Notes: a model not told the origin generated them from the letters alone. A stretch of 64,000 bases of DNA from Lagopus muta (GCF_023343835.1 NC_064468.1:248001-312000), one strand, 5' to 3'; positions 21,249 to 34,584 are shown, numbered from the stretch's first letter. Translations and numbers: made by a program.

Positions 21249-21344
21249 GACTACAACCAAAGTTGGAGTGCCGAGTTGGGCGGCACTCGGAGCGCTGCCC
21301 TGCAACGCCGCGCACTGCAGCGCTGCCTGCTGATGCTCCTCCTC

Positions 21345-24168
21345 TCAGTCGTGCAGCTGCAGCTTCTGCATCATCTCCACCAGGCTGTTCATGGCGGAGG
21401 ACTGGAAAGAAACAGAGCGAGTGTAGAAACAGGACAGCGCTTCCCTTGGGAAATCTCTTCCATGTCTGACAGACGGAGGCCCTGACAACAACAAGAGCCG
21501 CGTCTGTGCTCACCGAGGACTCACCTCTGCACGTGCAGCTGCGGCTCTCAGAGAAGCCTTCTTCAGTTCTGCTCTCCTTTGTTTCTGGCGTTGTCTTCTT
21601 GCTATCAGGCAAGAAAAAAAAAAGAGGAATTTCTTTTGTCAACAGCAAAACTGCAGAAACGTGGGTACCGTAAAAGCAGACGGCAGAAAAAAGACAAAGG
21701 AAATTGGACGAGGAACCCCCCAGTGAATGACCTTTCCAGTGGGACGTGCAGAAGACCACCATGCAGTTAAAGAGACGGGGTTGCACATTCTGGCACCTGG
21801 CTGCCTTCAGACTTGGCAGCCTTCAACCCATTTCCCCTCGACACAAAAGGAAAAGGCAAAGCAGACCCTGAGCAAACTCAGCGTGCTGGCAAAGGGCAGC
21901 AGCTCAGCACAGCGGTACACAGCCCTGCTCACCTCTGCGCCCGGAGCTCCGCGCTGCGGCAGGCCCAGGCTGCGCTGCTGGAGCCGGCACGCTGCCTCCG
22001 CTCTCAGCCCTCGCTCTCTTGTGGGCAGGCAGCTGCGCTGCTGCTGGTGTCCCTTCCTCCAAGGCCTTGCGTTTGCATCCAGCCTGGGCCTTGCCGACGG
22101 AGCGGGGGCACGCGGCAGGGGAAGCTCTTCCCCCTGTGCTGGGACCTGCTCTGCCAGGAAGCCCTCCAGCCTGGAGAGGAGCTGGAGCTCTCTCAGGGAG
22201 ACAAGCTCTCTCGGAACGCCCCTGCTGCACCACCTTCACGTGGAGATGGCCGTTTGGCTCAGCACCGATCTCTGTGAAAAGACAAGAAGCAACGAGATTG
22301 AACCAGGGCGCACTGCTGCTTTCAGTCTGCAGAATGGGCCGCGATGCTGGGACATCTCATCTGGAGTGTTCACAGTCACGGAGCTTGGGATCTCAGGTGA
22401 ACTGTGGGCTCCCATTTCTAATCAGTGCAGGAATGCTCACTGTGCTTATGACCACAGCCAGCACACAGTGACAACAGTCCCAGGAAAGAACAGGCACAAA
22501 GCCTGATTAGAAAGGCAGTGCACCAAGCCCCGATGCCTGCTGGGTGTCTGTACCTCTCTTGGCTGCCACGTCCCATTCTGTGCTCCTGCCCTGCCTTTCC
22601 GCATGGCTGCGCTTCAGAGGGAGGCTGGCCTCAGCTTCTGACAGAAAGAAAGCAGGAAAGACATGAAGAGCAGCTCCTTGGAGGAAGACTTGGGCACAGT
22701 CAGACACAAACTGCTGCTCTTCAAGCGCAGTTTCTTCAATTTCCTTTCCACTGCTACAGCGTTGTGCCACTTGTGCAGTCAGCACAGATCTGCAGCGCCC
22801 TTTCCTCTCTCCTCCATCACACACAGCCCTGCACGCAGCCCTCCTTAGAGGCAGCACCCGCAGCACAGCTCACAGCAGCTCCTTACCTGCGGAGGCTTTC
22901 CGCTTCCCCCCGTGCCCAGCACCATCCCACGGACACGCAGGCTCCGTCCCTGCAACAACAGATCCAGTCTGACTGCACAGACACCAGGAGCAGCGCTGTC
23001 CTGTCAGCCCACACCCCCCCCAAATCCAAAAGACGCTGTTCTACAGCCAGAGCAGAAACTGATGTTCAAACTGCACTGCGCTTACACTAAGCACTACTGC
23101 TCTCCTTCCTGTCAGATGGCAGCAGAGGAACCCCGGACTGCCTGACAGCTCTGCAGAATGCAGAGCAAAGCTGCACCAGCAAACAAAACGCTACCGGCTG
23201 CAAACGTCGAGACACGGATCTCTTGTCCCTAGAGGGAATGCGCTCAGCTCTCAGCAGCACCACTTGCACACAGACTTCTGTCTCGCTGCTGCCATCGGCT
23301 GTCGCTGTCGGCCTTTCTCATGCTTCCACCGTGGTTACTGGACATCCCTACAGCACTGCACCCGCTCAGAAGTAACACTCCACATTCATCCCTCCATCCT
23401 TCACGACAGAGGACTGCAGAAACTCACTTTTGCGCGGCACTGAGGACGGCCCGTCCCCATCGCGTCCCTCTGTGCGCTGCCAGGCGCCGTGGGATCTCTG
23501 GCAGCCTGCTGGCTGCTGCTCCCCAACGCGGGGAACCGCGCCGCGCTGCTTCTGAGGAGAGAAAGAAGAAACGTTGGAGGGAACGGGCAGCCAAGGTTTG
23601 CAGACAGCTTCCAGGTCGGGCCAGAGCTGGGACGGCAGAGTGCTGACACCTTCTTCATCACTAAGGGAAAATACGGCCTGAGCCGTGCCCACGCCATCAG
23701 CAGCGCGCGCAGCATCCAACTGGTTCCTGAGGTCCCAAAGCACCTGCAGGGCTCCCCCTGCTCCAGCCGTTCCCTTCAACGTGAGAAAAAGGAAGAAGAG
23801 CCAAGCCAAGGAAACCCAGCCCTACCTTTCCTCTCCCAGAGCAGGAAGCGGAACTGCGGTCGTCCCCTGCCTGAGACATGGCCGCTGTCTCTGGGGAAGC
23901 TGAAGTTCCGAGGGCTGCGCGCAGGAACTTCTCTGCTCTTGGATCGAGCTGCTTCCCTCTGTCTTTGATTGCCTCGGTCTCTCAAAATCTCCTTTTGGAC
24001 AGGAACCCTGCAGAAAGGATCCACCAGTGAAACATCAGGAGGAAGAAGCATCTTCCCAGCTTTCTTCTGCGTCTCTCGAGGAGGGCAGCGTCTGGACGTC
24101 AGCTGGCTGCCAGAGCTGCCTGCCACCACGTCCAGTTTGGGTCTGACTGCCACGGCTTGTGCCAGCAA
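21345..24168 (-). CDS. Gene B: unrecognised multi-exon nuclear-type protein, unit 1
   Basis: Minus-strand exons, in transcript order: about 24168 or lower to 23826, 23757-23428, 22949-22887, 22637-22554, 22271-21933, 21601-21525 and 21401-21345 (stop). Each junction has AG/GT ends, and the leftover bases complete codons correctly at every join, which is strong evidence of a real gene of roughly 430 residues. The 5' exon start is uncertain and no initiating ATG is fixed. The 330-nt exon may hide an intron ending at 23554, and its acceptor is weak. The protein has basic clusters (KRKASA, CKRKALEEG, HKRARAE) like nuclear localisation signals. The C-terminus is a basic helix (RRQRQKQRRAELKKASLRAA) and ends SSAMNSLVEMMQKLQLHD. 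I do not recognise the family. An inner-centromere or coiled-coil type protein is only a guess. Confidence 0.65.
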
Positions 24169-24484
24169 GCGCCCTTCTCCATCTCCTCAACAGCTCTGCA
24201 CCCAGCCACCCGTGGGGCAGGGGGCACGAGCTGTGCTCTGAGAAGCTTGTGCTCTCCCTGCTTTTCAATGTGCAACGTGAAGGCGGGGCTCAGCCGTGAA
24301 TTTCCAGGGGAGGAAGGACGTCTCATCATCCTCACTGAAACGTGGGATGGAAGCTGAACAAGAACCATTTCCCCTGCAAACAGCCGTGCTGAGGGGCACC
24401 GCCGGAGCTGGCAACTGCTCCCCAGCCCAGCTTTTCTGCTGAGACACCTCCCGGCACCCAGCCGGCACCAACCCAGCTCACCTG
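24169..24484 (-). other. Probable 5' exon and intron region of gene B
   Basis: Upstream part of gene B. On the - strand there is an acceptor-like ctgtttgcag followed by an ATG at 24368, with a frame open to 24099, and a donor-like CCAG|gtgagc near 24484. One or more first exons probably lie here, but frames and phases cannot be fixed by eye. Confidence 0.4.
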
Positions 24485-24498
24485 GTAACCCAGGCAAC
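24485..24498 (+). promoter_or_regulatory. Consensus RFX X-box at the 5' edge of gene B
   Basis: GTAACCCAGGCAAC fits GTNRCC-N2-RGYAAC at every position. It lies exactly between the gene B upstream sequence and the first satellite module. Identical in unit 2 at 50378-50391. Confidence 0.65.
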
Positions 24499-27400
24499 AT
24501 ATGGATCCTAATGGCTCCCTAAGGCACCCTATGGTTCCCTAAGGCACACTACAAATCCTAATGGGTCCCTAAGGCACCCTATGGGTCCCCAAGGCTCCCT
24601 ATGGATCCTAATGGCTCCCTAAGGCACTCTGTATTTCCCCGTGGAACCCTATGCATCCTAACAAGTCCCTAAGGCACCCTATGTGTCCCCATAGCACCCT
24701 ATGGATTCTAATGGGTCCCTAAGGCACCCTATATGTTTTCATGGAACCCTATGGCTCCTAACGTGTCCCTAAGGCACCCTGTGTGTCCTCGTGGCACCCT
24801 ATAGGTCCCAATGCCACCCCAAAATTCTATTGGGTCTCTCAGGCACCCTAGGGATCCCCATGGCACTCTATATATCCTAATGGGTTCCTAAGGCACCCTA
24901 TGAATCCTAATGGGTCCCCATGTCACTCTATGGATCCTAACAGATCCCTAAAGCACCCTATGGTCCCCATGGCACACTATGGATCCTAATGGCTCCCTAA
25001 GGAACTCTGCGTATCCCCGTGGAAACCTATTGATCCTAACGGGTCCCTAAGGCACCCTATGGGTCCCCATAGCACCCTATAGATTCTAATGTTGCCCTAA
25101 GGCACCCTATATGTTTCCATGGCACCGTATGGCTCCTAAAGTGTCCCTAAGCCACCCTGTGCGTCCTCGTGGCACCCTATGGGTCCCAATGCCACCCTAA
25201 AATTCTAGTGGGTCCCTAAGGCACGCTGTGGGTCCCCATGGCACCCGATAGATCCTAATGAGTCCCCATGGCACCCTATGAATCCTAATGGGTCCCCATG
25301 TCACTCTGCATTTCCCCGGTGAACCCTATGCATCCTAAGAGATCCCTAAAGCACCCATGGATCCTAACTGATCCCCATGGCATCCTATGGATCCTAATGG
25401 CTCCCTGTGTGCCCCCGTGGCACCCTATGGATCCTAACGGGTCCCTAAGGCACCCTATGGGTCCCCATGGCACCTGATGGATCCTAATGGCTCCCTAAGT
25501 CACTCTGTGTGTCCCCGTGGAACCCTATGCATCCTAACCGGTTCCTAAGGCACCCTATATGTCCCCATAGCACCCTATAGATTCTAATGGGTCCCTAAGG
25601 CACCCTATATGTTTACATGGAACGCAATGGCTCCTAACGTGTCCCTAAGGCTCCCTGTGAGTCCTCGTGGCACCCTATGGGTCCCCCTGGCACCCTATGT
25701 ATCCTAATGTGTCCCTAAGGAACCCTATGGGTCCCCCTGACACCCTATGGATCCTAATAGCTCCCTAAGGCACCCTACAAATCCTAATGAGTCCCTAAGG
25801 CACCCTGTGGGTCCCCGTGGCACCCTATTGATCCTAATGGGTCCCTAAGGCACCCTATGGGTCCCCCTGGCACCCTACAAATCCTAATGGGTCCATAAGG
25901 CACCCTAGGGGTCCCCATGGCACCATATGGATCCCAATGGGTGCCCATAGCACCCTACAATTCCTAATGAGTCCCTAAGTCACCCTGGGTGTCCCCGTGG
26001 CACCCTATGTATCCTAATGGGTCCCTAAGGCACCCTATGGGTCCTCCTTGAACCCTATAGATCCTAATGGCTCCCTAAGGCACTCTGTGTGTCCCCGTGG
26101 AATCCTATGCATCCTAATGGGTCCCTAAGGCACCCTATGGGTCCCCATAGCACCCTATGGATTCTAATGGGTCCCTAAGGCACCATATATGTTTCCATGG
26201 CACCGTATGGCTCCTAACGTGTCCCTAAGGCACCCTATGTGTTCTCATGGCACCCTATGGATCCTAATGGCTCCCTGAGGCACCCTATGGGTCCCCCTGG
26301 CACCCTACAATTACTAATGGGTCCATAAGGCACGCTAGGGGTCCCCATGGCACCATATGGATCCTAATGGGTCCCCATGGCACCCTACGTATCCTAATGG
26401 CTCCCTGAGGCACCCTATGAATCCCCCTGGCACCCTATGGCTCCTAAAGTGTCCCTAAGGCACCCTATGGGTACCCCTTGAACCCCATGGATCCTAACGG
26501 GTCCTTAAGGCACCCTAGGGGTCCCCATGGCACCCTATGGATCCTAATGGCTCCCTAAGGCACTCTGTGTGTCCCCATGGAACCCTATGCATCCAAACAA
26601 GTCCCTAAGGCACCCTATGGGTCCCCATAGCACCCTATGGATTCTAATGGGTCGCTAAGGCACCCTATATGTTTACATGGCACCCTATGGCTCCTAACGT
26701 GTCCCTAAGGCACCCTGTGTGTTCTTGTGGCACGCTATGGTCCCCCTGACACCCTACACATTCTAATGGGTCCATAAGGCACCCTACGGGTCCCCATGGA
26801 ACCATATGGATCCTAATTGGTCCCCATGGCACCCTATGCATCCTAATGGCTCCCTAAGGCACCCTAGGGGTCCCCATGGCACCATATGGATCCCAACGGG
26901 TCCCCATAGCACCCTACAAATCCTAATGAGTCACTAAGGCACCCTGTGTGTCCCCGTGGCACCCTATTGATCCTAACGGGTCCCTAAGGCACCCTATGGG
27001 TCCCCATGGCACCTTATGGATCCAAATGGGTCCCTAAGGCACTCTGTGTGTCCCCGTGGAATCCTATGCATCCTAACGAGTCCCTCAGGCACCCTATGGG
27101 TCCCCATAGCACCCTATGGATTCTAATGGCTCTCTAAGGCACCGTATATGTTTCCATGGCACCGTATGGCTCCTAACGTGTCCCTAAGGCACCCTGTGTG
27201 TCCTCATGGCACCCTATGGATCCTAATGGCTCCCTAAGGCACTCTGTGTGTCCCCGTGGAACCCTATGCATCCTAACAAGTCCCTAAGGCACCCTATATG
27301 TCCCCATAGCACCCTATGGATTCTAATGGGTCCCTAAGGCACCCTATATGTTTACATGGCACCCTATGGTTCCTAACGTGTCCCTAAGGCAACCTGTGTG

Positions 27401-30400
27401 TTCTCGTGGCAACCTATGGGACCCCCTGGCACCCTATGGATCCTAATGTGTCCGTAAGGCACCCTATGGGTCCCCCTGGCACCCTACAAATCCTAGTGGG
27501 TCCCTAAGGCACCCTACGGGTCTCCATGGCACCTTATGGATCCTAATGGGTCCCCATGGCACCCTACAAATCCTAATGAGTCCCTAAGGCACCCTGTGGG
27601 TCCCCATGGCACCCGATGGATCCTAACTGGTCCCTAAGGCACCCTATGGGTCCCCATGGCACCCGATGGATCCTAATGGCTCCCTAAGGCACTCTGTGTG
27701 TCCCCATGGAATCCTATGCATCCTAACGAGTCCCTAATACACCCTATGGGTCCCCATAGCACCCTATGGATTCTAATGGGTCCCTAAGGCACCCTATATG
27801 TTTCCATGGCATCCCATGGCTCCTAAAGTGTCCCTAAGGCACCCTATGAATCCCCAAGGCATCCTAAAATTCTAGTGGGTCCCTAAGGCACCCTAGGGGT
27901 CCCCATGGCACCATATGGATCCTAACGGGTCCCCATAGCACCCTACAAATTCTAATGAGTCACTAAGGCACCCTGTGTGTCCCCATGGCACCCTATTGAT
28001 CCTAATGGGTCCCTAAGGCACCCTATGGGTCCCCATGGCACCTTATGGATCCAAATGGGTCCCTAAGGCACTCTGTGTGTCCCCGTGGAATCCTATGCAT
28101 CCTAACGAGTCACTCAGGCACCCTATGGGTCCCCATAGCACCCTATGGATTCTAATGGCTCTCTAAGGCACCCTATATGTTTCCATGGCACCGTATGGCT
28201 CCTAACGTGTCCCTAAGGCACCCTGTGTGTCTTCCTGGCACCCTATAGATCCTAATGGGTCCCTAAGGCACCCTATGGGTCCCCATGGCACCCGACAATT
28301 CCTAATGGGTCCATAAGGCACCCTACGGGTCCCCATGGCACCATATGGACTCTAATGGATCCCCATGGCACCCTGTGGCTCCTAACGTGTCCCTAAGGCA
28401 CCCTGTGTGTTCTTGTGGCATCCTATGGGCCCCCCTGGCACCCTACAAATCCTAATGGCTCCCTAAGGCACCCTAGGGGTCCCCATGGCACCCTATGGAT
28501 CCTCATGGGTCCGTAAGGCACCCTATGGGTCCCCCTGGCACCCTACAAATCCTAGTGGGTCCATAAGGCACCCTACGGGTCTCCATGGCACCATATGGAT
28601 CCTAATGGGTCCCCATGGCACCCTACGGATCCTAATGGCTCCCTAAGGCACCCTAGGGGTCCCCATGGCACCCTATGGATCCTAATGGGTCCCCATAGCA
28701 CCCTACAAATCCTAATGTGTCCCTAAGGCACCCTTTGGGTCCCCATGGCACCCGATGGATCCTAATGGGTCCCTAAGGCACTCTGTGTGTCCCCATGGAA
28801 TCCTATGCATCCTAACTGGTCCCTAAGGCACCCTATGGGTCCCCATAGCACCCTATGGATTCTAATGGGTCCCTAAGGCACTATATAAGTCCCCATAGCA
28901 CCCTATGGCTCCTAAAGTGTCCCTAAGGCACCCTATGAATCCCTATGAATTCTTGTGGCATACTATGGGCCCCCCTGGCACCCTACAAATCCTAAAGGCT
29001 CCCTAAGGCACCCTAGGGGTCCCCATGGCACCATATGGATCCTAATGGGTCCCCATGGCACCCTACAAATCCTAATGAGTCCCTAAGGCACCCTGTGGGT
29101 CCCCGTGGCACCCGATGGATCCTAATGGGTTTCTAAGGCATCCTATGGGTCCCCATGGCACCTTATGGATCCAAACGGGTCCCTAAGGCACTCTGTGTGT
29201 CCCCGTGGAATCCTATGCATCCTAACGAGTCCCTCAGGCACCCTATGGGTCCCCATAGCACCCTATGGATTCTAATGGGTCTCTAAGGAACCCTATGTTT
29301 CCAAGGCACCGTATGGCTCCTAATGTGTCCCTAAGGCACCCTCTGTGTCCTCATGGCACCCTATGGATCCTAATGGGTCCCTAAGGCACCCTATGGGTCC
29401 CCATGGCACCCTACAATTCCTAATGGGTCCATAAGGCACCCTAGGGGTCCCCATGGCACCCGATGGATCCTAATGGCTCCATAAGGCACCCTGTGTGTCC
29501 CCGTGGCACCCTATGGATCCGAATGAGTCCCTAAGGCACCCTATGGGTCCTCATGGCACCCGATGCATCCTAATGGCTCCCTAAGGCACTCTGTGTGTCC
29601 CCGTGGAACCCTATGCATCCTAACAAGTCCCTAAGGCACCCTATATGTCCCCATAGCACCCTATGGATTCTAATGGGTCCCTAAGGCACCCTATATGTTT
29701 ACATGGCACCCTATGGTTCCTAACGTGTCCCTAAGGCACCCTGTGTGTTCTCGTGGCAACCTATGGGACCCCCTGGCACCCTATGGATCCCAATGTGTCC
29801 GTAAGGCACCCTATGGGTCCCCCTGGCACCCTACAAATCCTAGTGGGTCCCTAAGGCACCCTACGAGTCTCCATGACACCATATGGATCCTAATGGGTCC
29901 CCATGGCACCATATGGATCCTAATGGGTCCCCATGGCACCCTACAATTCCTAATGGGTCCATAAGGCACCCTAGGGGTCCCCATGGCACCCTATGGATCC
30001 TAATGGCTCCCTAAGGCACCCTGTGTGTCCCCGTGGCACCCTATGGATCCGAATGAGTCCCTAAGGCACCCTATGGGTCCTCTTGGCACTCGATGCATCC
30101 TAATGGCTCCCTAAGGCACTCTGTGTGTCCCCGTGGAACCCTATGCATCCTAACAAGTCCCTAAGGCACCCTATATGTCCCCATAGCACCCTATGGATTC
30201 TAATGGGTCCCTAAGGCACCCTATATGTTTACATGGCACCCTATGGTTCCTAACGTGTCCCTAAGGCACCCTGTGTGTTCTCGTGGCAACCTATGGGACC
30301 CCCTGGCACCCTATGGATCCTCATGTGTCCCTAAGGCACCCTATGGGTCCCCCTGGCACCCTACAAATCCTAGTGGGTCCCTAAGGCACCCTACGGGTCT

Positions 30401-32691
30401 CCATGGCACCATATGGATCCTAATGGGTCCCCATGGCACCCTACATATCCTAATGAGTCCCTAAGGCACCCTGTGGGTCCCCATGGCACCCGATGGATCC
30501 TAACTGGTCCCTAAGGCACCCTATGGGTCCCCATGGCACCCGATGGATCCTAATGGCTCCCTAAGGCACTCTGTGTGTCCCCATGGAATCCTATGCATCC
30601 TAACTGGTCCCTAAGGCACCCTATGGGTCCCCATAGCACCCTATGGATTCTAATGGGTCCCTAAGGCACCCTATATGTTTCCATGGCATCCCATGGCTCC
30701 TAAAGTGTCCCTAAGGCACCCTATGAATCCCCAAGGCATCCTAAAATTCTAGTGGGTCCCTAAGGCACCCTAGGGGTCCCCATGGCACCATATGGATCCT
30801 AACGGGTCCCCATAGCACCCTACAAATTCTAATGAGTCACTAAGGCACCCTGTGGGTCCTCGTGGCACCCTATTGATCCTAATGGGTTTCTAAGGCATCC
30901 TATGGGTCCCCCATGGCACCTTATGGATCCAAATGGGTCCCTAAGGCACTCTGTGTGTCCCCGTGGAATCCTATGCATCCTAACAAGTCCCTCATGCACC
31001 CTATGGGTCCCCATAGCACCCTATGGATTCTAATGGGTCTCTAAGGCACCCTATATGTTTCCAAGGCACCGTATGGCTCCTAACGTGTCCCTAAGGCACC
31101 TTCTGTGTCCTCATGGCACCCTATGGATCCTAATGGGTCCCTAAGGCACCCTATGGGTCCCCATGGCACCCTACAATTCCTAATGGGTCCATAAGGCACC
31201 CTATGGGTCCCCATGGCACCCTATGGATCCTAATGGCTCCCTAAGGCACCCTGTGTGTCCCCGTGGCACCCTATAGATCCGAATGAGTCCCTAAGGCACC
31301 CTATATGTCCCCATAGCACCCTATGGATTCTAATGGGTCCCTAAGGCACCCTATATGTTTACATGGCACCCTATGGTTCCTAACGTGTCCCTAAGGCACC
31401 CTGTGTGTTCTCGTGGCAACCTATGGGACCCCCTGGCACCCTATGGATCCTCATGTGTCCCTAAGGCACCCTATGGGTCCCCCTGGCACCCTACAAATCC
31501 TAGTGGGTCCCTAAGGCACCCTACGGGTCTCCATGGCACCATATGGATCCTAATGGGTCCCCATGGCACCCTACAAATCCTAATGAGTCCCTACGGCACC
31601 CTGTGGGTCCCCATGGCACCCGATGGATCCTAACTGGTCCCTAAGGCACCCTATGGGTCCCCATGGCACCCGATGGATCCTAATGGGTCCCTAAAGCACT
31701 CTGTGTGTCCCCATGGAATCCTATGCATCCTAACGAGTCCCTAATACACCCTATGGGTCCCCATAGCACCCTATGGATTCTAATGGGTCCCTAAGGCACC
31801 CTATATGTTTCCATGGCACCCTATGGCTCCTAAAGTGTCCCTAAGGCACCCTATGAATCCCCAAGGCATCCTAAAATTCTAGTGGGTCCCTAAGGCACCC
31901 TAGGGGTCCCCATAACACTCTATGGGTCCCCAAGGCACCCTACGGATTCTAATGGGTCCCTAAGGCACCCTACAGGTCCCCATGGCACCCTATGAATCCT
32001 AATGGCTCCTAAGGCACCCTAGGGGTCCCCATGGCACCCAATGGATTCTAATGGGTCCCCATAGCACCCTACAAATCCTAATGAGTTCCTAAGGCACCCT
32101 GTGGATCCCCCTTGCACCTTATGGATCCTAACAGGTCCCTCAGGCACTCTACGGGTCCTTGTGGCACCCTATGAATCCTAATGGGTCCCTAAAGCACACT
32201 TTGGGTACCCACAGCACCCTACAATTCTTGTGCGTCCCTCAAGCACCCTAGGGATCCCCATGGCACCCCATGGATCCTAATGGGTCTCCCTGGCACACTA
32301 TTCATCCTAATGAAACCTAATGGCATTCTATAGATCCTAATGGGTCTCTAAAGCTCTCTAAAGGTCCCCATGGCACCCTATGAATCCTAATGGTTCCCTC
32401 AGGCACCCTAGGAGTCTTCATGGCACCCTAAGGATCCTAATGGCTCCCTAAGGCACCCTATGGGTCCTCCTGGCACCCAATGGATCCTAATGGTTCCCCC
32501 TGGCACCCTACAAATCCTAATGAGTCCCTAAGGCACACTGTGGGTCCCCGTGGCACCCTATATATCCTCATGGGTTCCTAAGGCACCCTATGGATTCTAA
32601 TGGATCCCCATAGCTCCCTTTGGATCCTAATGGCTCCCTAAGGCACCCTACCGGTCCCCATGTCACCCTGCGGATCCCAGTGGTCTCTAAT
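24499..32691 (+). repeat. Modular 10-bp satellite array, between units 1 and 2
   Basis: 8.2 kb in + orientation, with the same module vocabulary as 1-6826. From 25866 onward it is nearly identical to the window start. The first 1.37 kb (24499-25865) has its counterpart at 50392-51785 with roughly 1-2% differences and a one-module (10-bp) indel near 25405. Marker ATATGTTTACATGG recurs at about 29694, 30224 and 31354. Confidence 0.94.
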
Positions 32692-33476
32692 GCCGAGCAG
32701 AGGGGGACGCTTACCTCCCTGCCCCATTTCCAACGCAGGCACCCAGCTCTCTCACCTGGCTGGGTCTGTAAAGCACAGCATCATAGAACGGTTTGGGTTG
32801 GAGGGGACCCCCGAGATCATCGAGTTCCATTCCCGCAGAGGGGGCTCTCTGCTTTCCACGCTGGAGCAGCAGCCCGTTGTGCTGAGCTTTCTGAAGCCCC
32901 TTCCAGTCTCAGCAGGGAATAAAGCAGCCCGGACGGAATGGATGCACTGGGGCTCTCTGAGGACACGAGGAGACTCGGGAGCACGGCAGATGGGTCAGAT
33001 ACGACGCCATCCTCAAGGCAGCAGCTGGCTTCCAGCAGGAACACACACAGCATCCGTGCCACCAGGTTCCTTTGGGAGTTTAACGGAGAAGAAGGCGTCC
33101 GGAACAACGCAGCAAGTCCTCGGCCAGAACTGAATACGAAAGGAAGCCTTGCAAACCTTCACCGCCCTCCTGAGTTCTGCACGCCATACCTGGTGCTGGC
33201 AGCCATCGTCCCAAGGATCCCCTCTCAGAATTCCCACTCGGCTCCCACTTCCAGCCATCGATCAAACCCCAGAAGGCCACAAAAGGAGAAAGCAGCTGGC
33301 AGAAGGCACGGCCTGCGAGGACAGAAGGAACTGAGCTGCTCACCGCTTCCCTTCAGCGCTGAAACTTGGGCCCCCCGGATTGCTGCCTGAGGCCACAAGA
33401 GAAGGATTCCGCACAGACAGCCTGGCACCGATGCACACACACAGCTGAAAGGAAACCACCCAACATCACAGGACTG
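32692..33476. other. Spacer with CR1 3' terminus, unit 2
   Basis: Counterpart of 6827-7611, essentially identical. No supported gene. The + strand AATAAA is at 32918-32923. Confidence 0.5.
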
Positions 33477-33757
33477 TTGCTCTGCATCCACAGCCTCTCT
33501 GGGCAGCTGTTCCAGTCCCTCTCCATCTCTCGGTGCAGAACTTCCCCCTGACGTCCAACCTCCATCTCCCCTCCCTCCACTCCAAACCGTTTCCCCTCGT
33601 CCTGCTGCCATCTCCCCTTCCCCAGACTTCCCTCCCCTCCTGTCTGCAGGCTCCCTTGAGCTGCTGCAGGCGGCAGGGAGCTCACCCCGCAGCCTTCTTT
33701 CCTCCAGGCTGAACAAGCCCAGCTCCCTCAGCCTGCCTTTGCAGCCCCCCGACCAGC
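33477..33757 (-). mobile_element. CR1: CR1 fragment, antisense (unit 2)
   Basis: Copy of the fragment at 7612-7892 at offset 25865. Confidence 0.75.
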
Positions 33758-33798
33758 TGCAAAGCCCCGCACCGCTCACCTGCTTCCAACCCCCTGCT

Positions 33799-34025
33799 GC
33801 GTGCAGGTCGCCAACCAGCAGCCCAGGCTGCCCAGAGCCACATCCAGCCTGGCCTCCACCGCCTGCAGGGCTGCGGCACCCACAGCCTCCTTGGGCAGCC
33901 TGTGCCAGTGCCTCACCGCCCTCGGGGGGAAAAACTTCCTCCTCCCCCCCATCTGACCTCAACCTCCCCTGGCTCAGTTTAAGCCGTTCCCCTTGTCCTG
34001 TCACCACCAGCCCTCCCTTCTCCCC
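33799..34025 (-). mobile_element. CR1: Second CR1 fragment, antisense (unit 2)
   Basis: Copy of 7934-8160 at offset 25865. Confidence 0.75.
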
Positions 34026-34103
34026 TCCCTCCCCCCACCTCTCTGCACCCCTTCCCTTCCTCCCTCCCTCCCTCCCCGCACCTCCCCCACCTTCCCCTCG
34101 CCG

Positions 34104-34524
34104 CATCTCCCTGCGGATCTCCCCCCCGCAGCCCCACTCCCGGCCGCCATCCCCGGAGCTCCGCCCTGCCCCGCTCGCTCCCGCGCCTCCGCACCCCATC
34201 CCTGACGGCTCTCCGTTCGCCCCCGGGGGCTTCGTGCGGCCGCGTTGCCGTGGCGACGGCGAGCCTCCCTCGTTGCTGCGCGGGAAGCCGCCCCCGCGGC
34301 GACGGCGCTTGCGCGGCGGCGTCTCCATAGCGACGGCGCCGTCCCCGCCGAGTGACGTCATCGCGTCGCGACGCCAGGAGGCGGTGGCGCGGGAGCGGAG
34401 CGGGGCCCTGTGGCGCGGCCCCGGGACTCGGAGCGGGTTGACTTGGCGTTCGTGCGAGGAGCGAAGCGTCGCGAAGGACGGCGAACCTGCAGCACTGAGC
34501 CGGTGAGGAGCCGGGGGAGAAAGA
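34104..34524. promoter_or_regulatory. CpG-island candidate promoter, unit 2
   Basis: X-box at 34244-34257 (-), X-box-like site at 34321-34334 (-) and CRE at 34353-34360. One C is missing from the C-run near 34220 relative to unit 1. That loss joins two - strand frames into a 533-codon ORF, which I regard as fortuitous. Confidence 0.6.
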
Positions 34525-34584
34525 GAGCAGCGTCGGCAAGAGGGGAAAACAGGGAGCGCGGTTCTCTCTGCGCTCTGCTGCTTG

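Larger units (their letters stand above)
1..25865. repeat. Segmental duplication, unit 1
   Basis: First complete copy of the tandem unit. Base 1 aligns to base 25866 and the two sequences stay in register (offset 25865) through the first satellite. Small indels then change the offset to 25864 at the retroviral element, 25892 at gene A and 25893 at gene B. Differences from unit 2 in the first 6 kb are only a few point changes. The unit contains satellite, CpG promoter, retroviral element, inverted satellite, gene A and gene B. The phase chosen for the unit boundary is arbitrary because the window opens inside the satellite. Confidence 0.95.
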
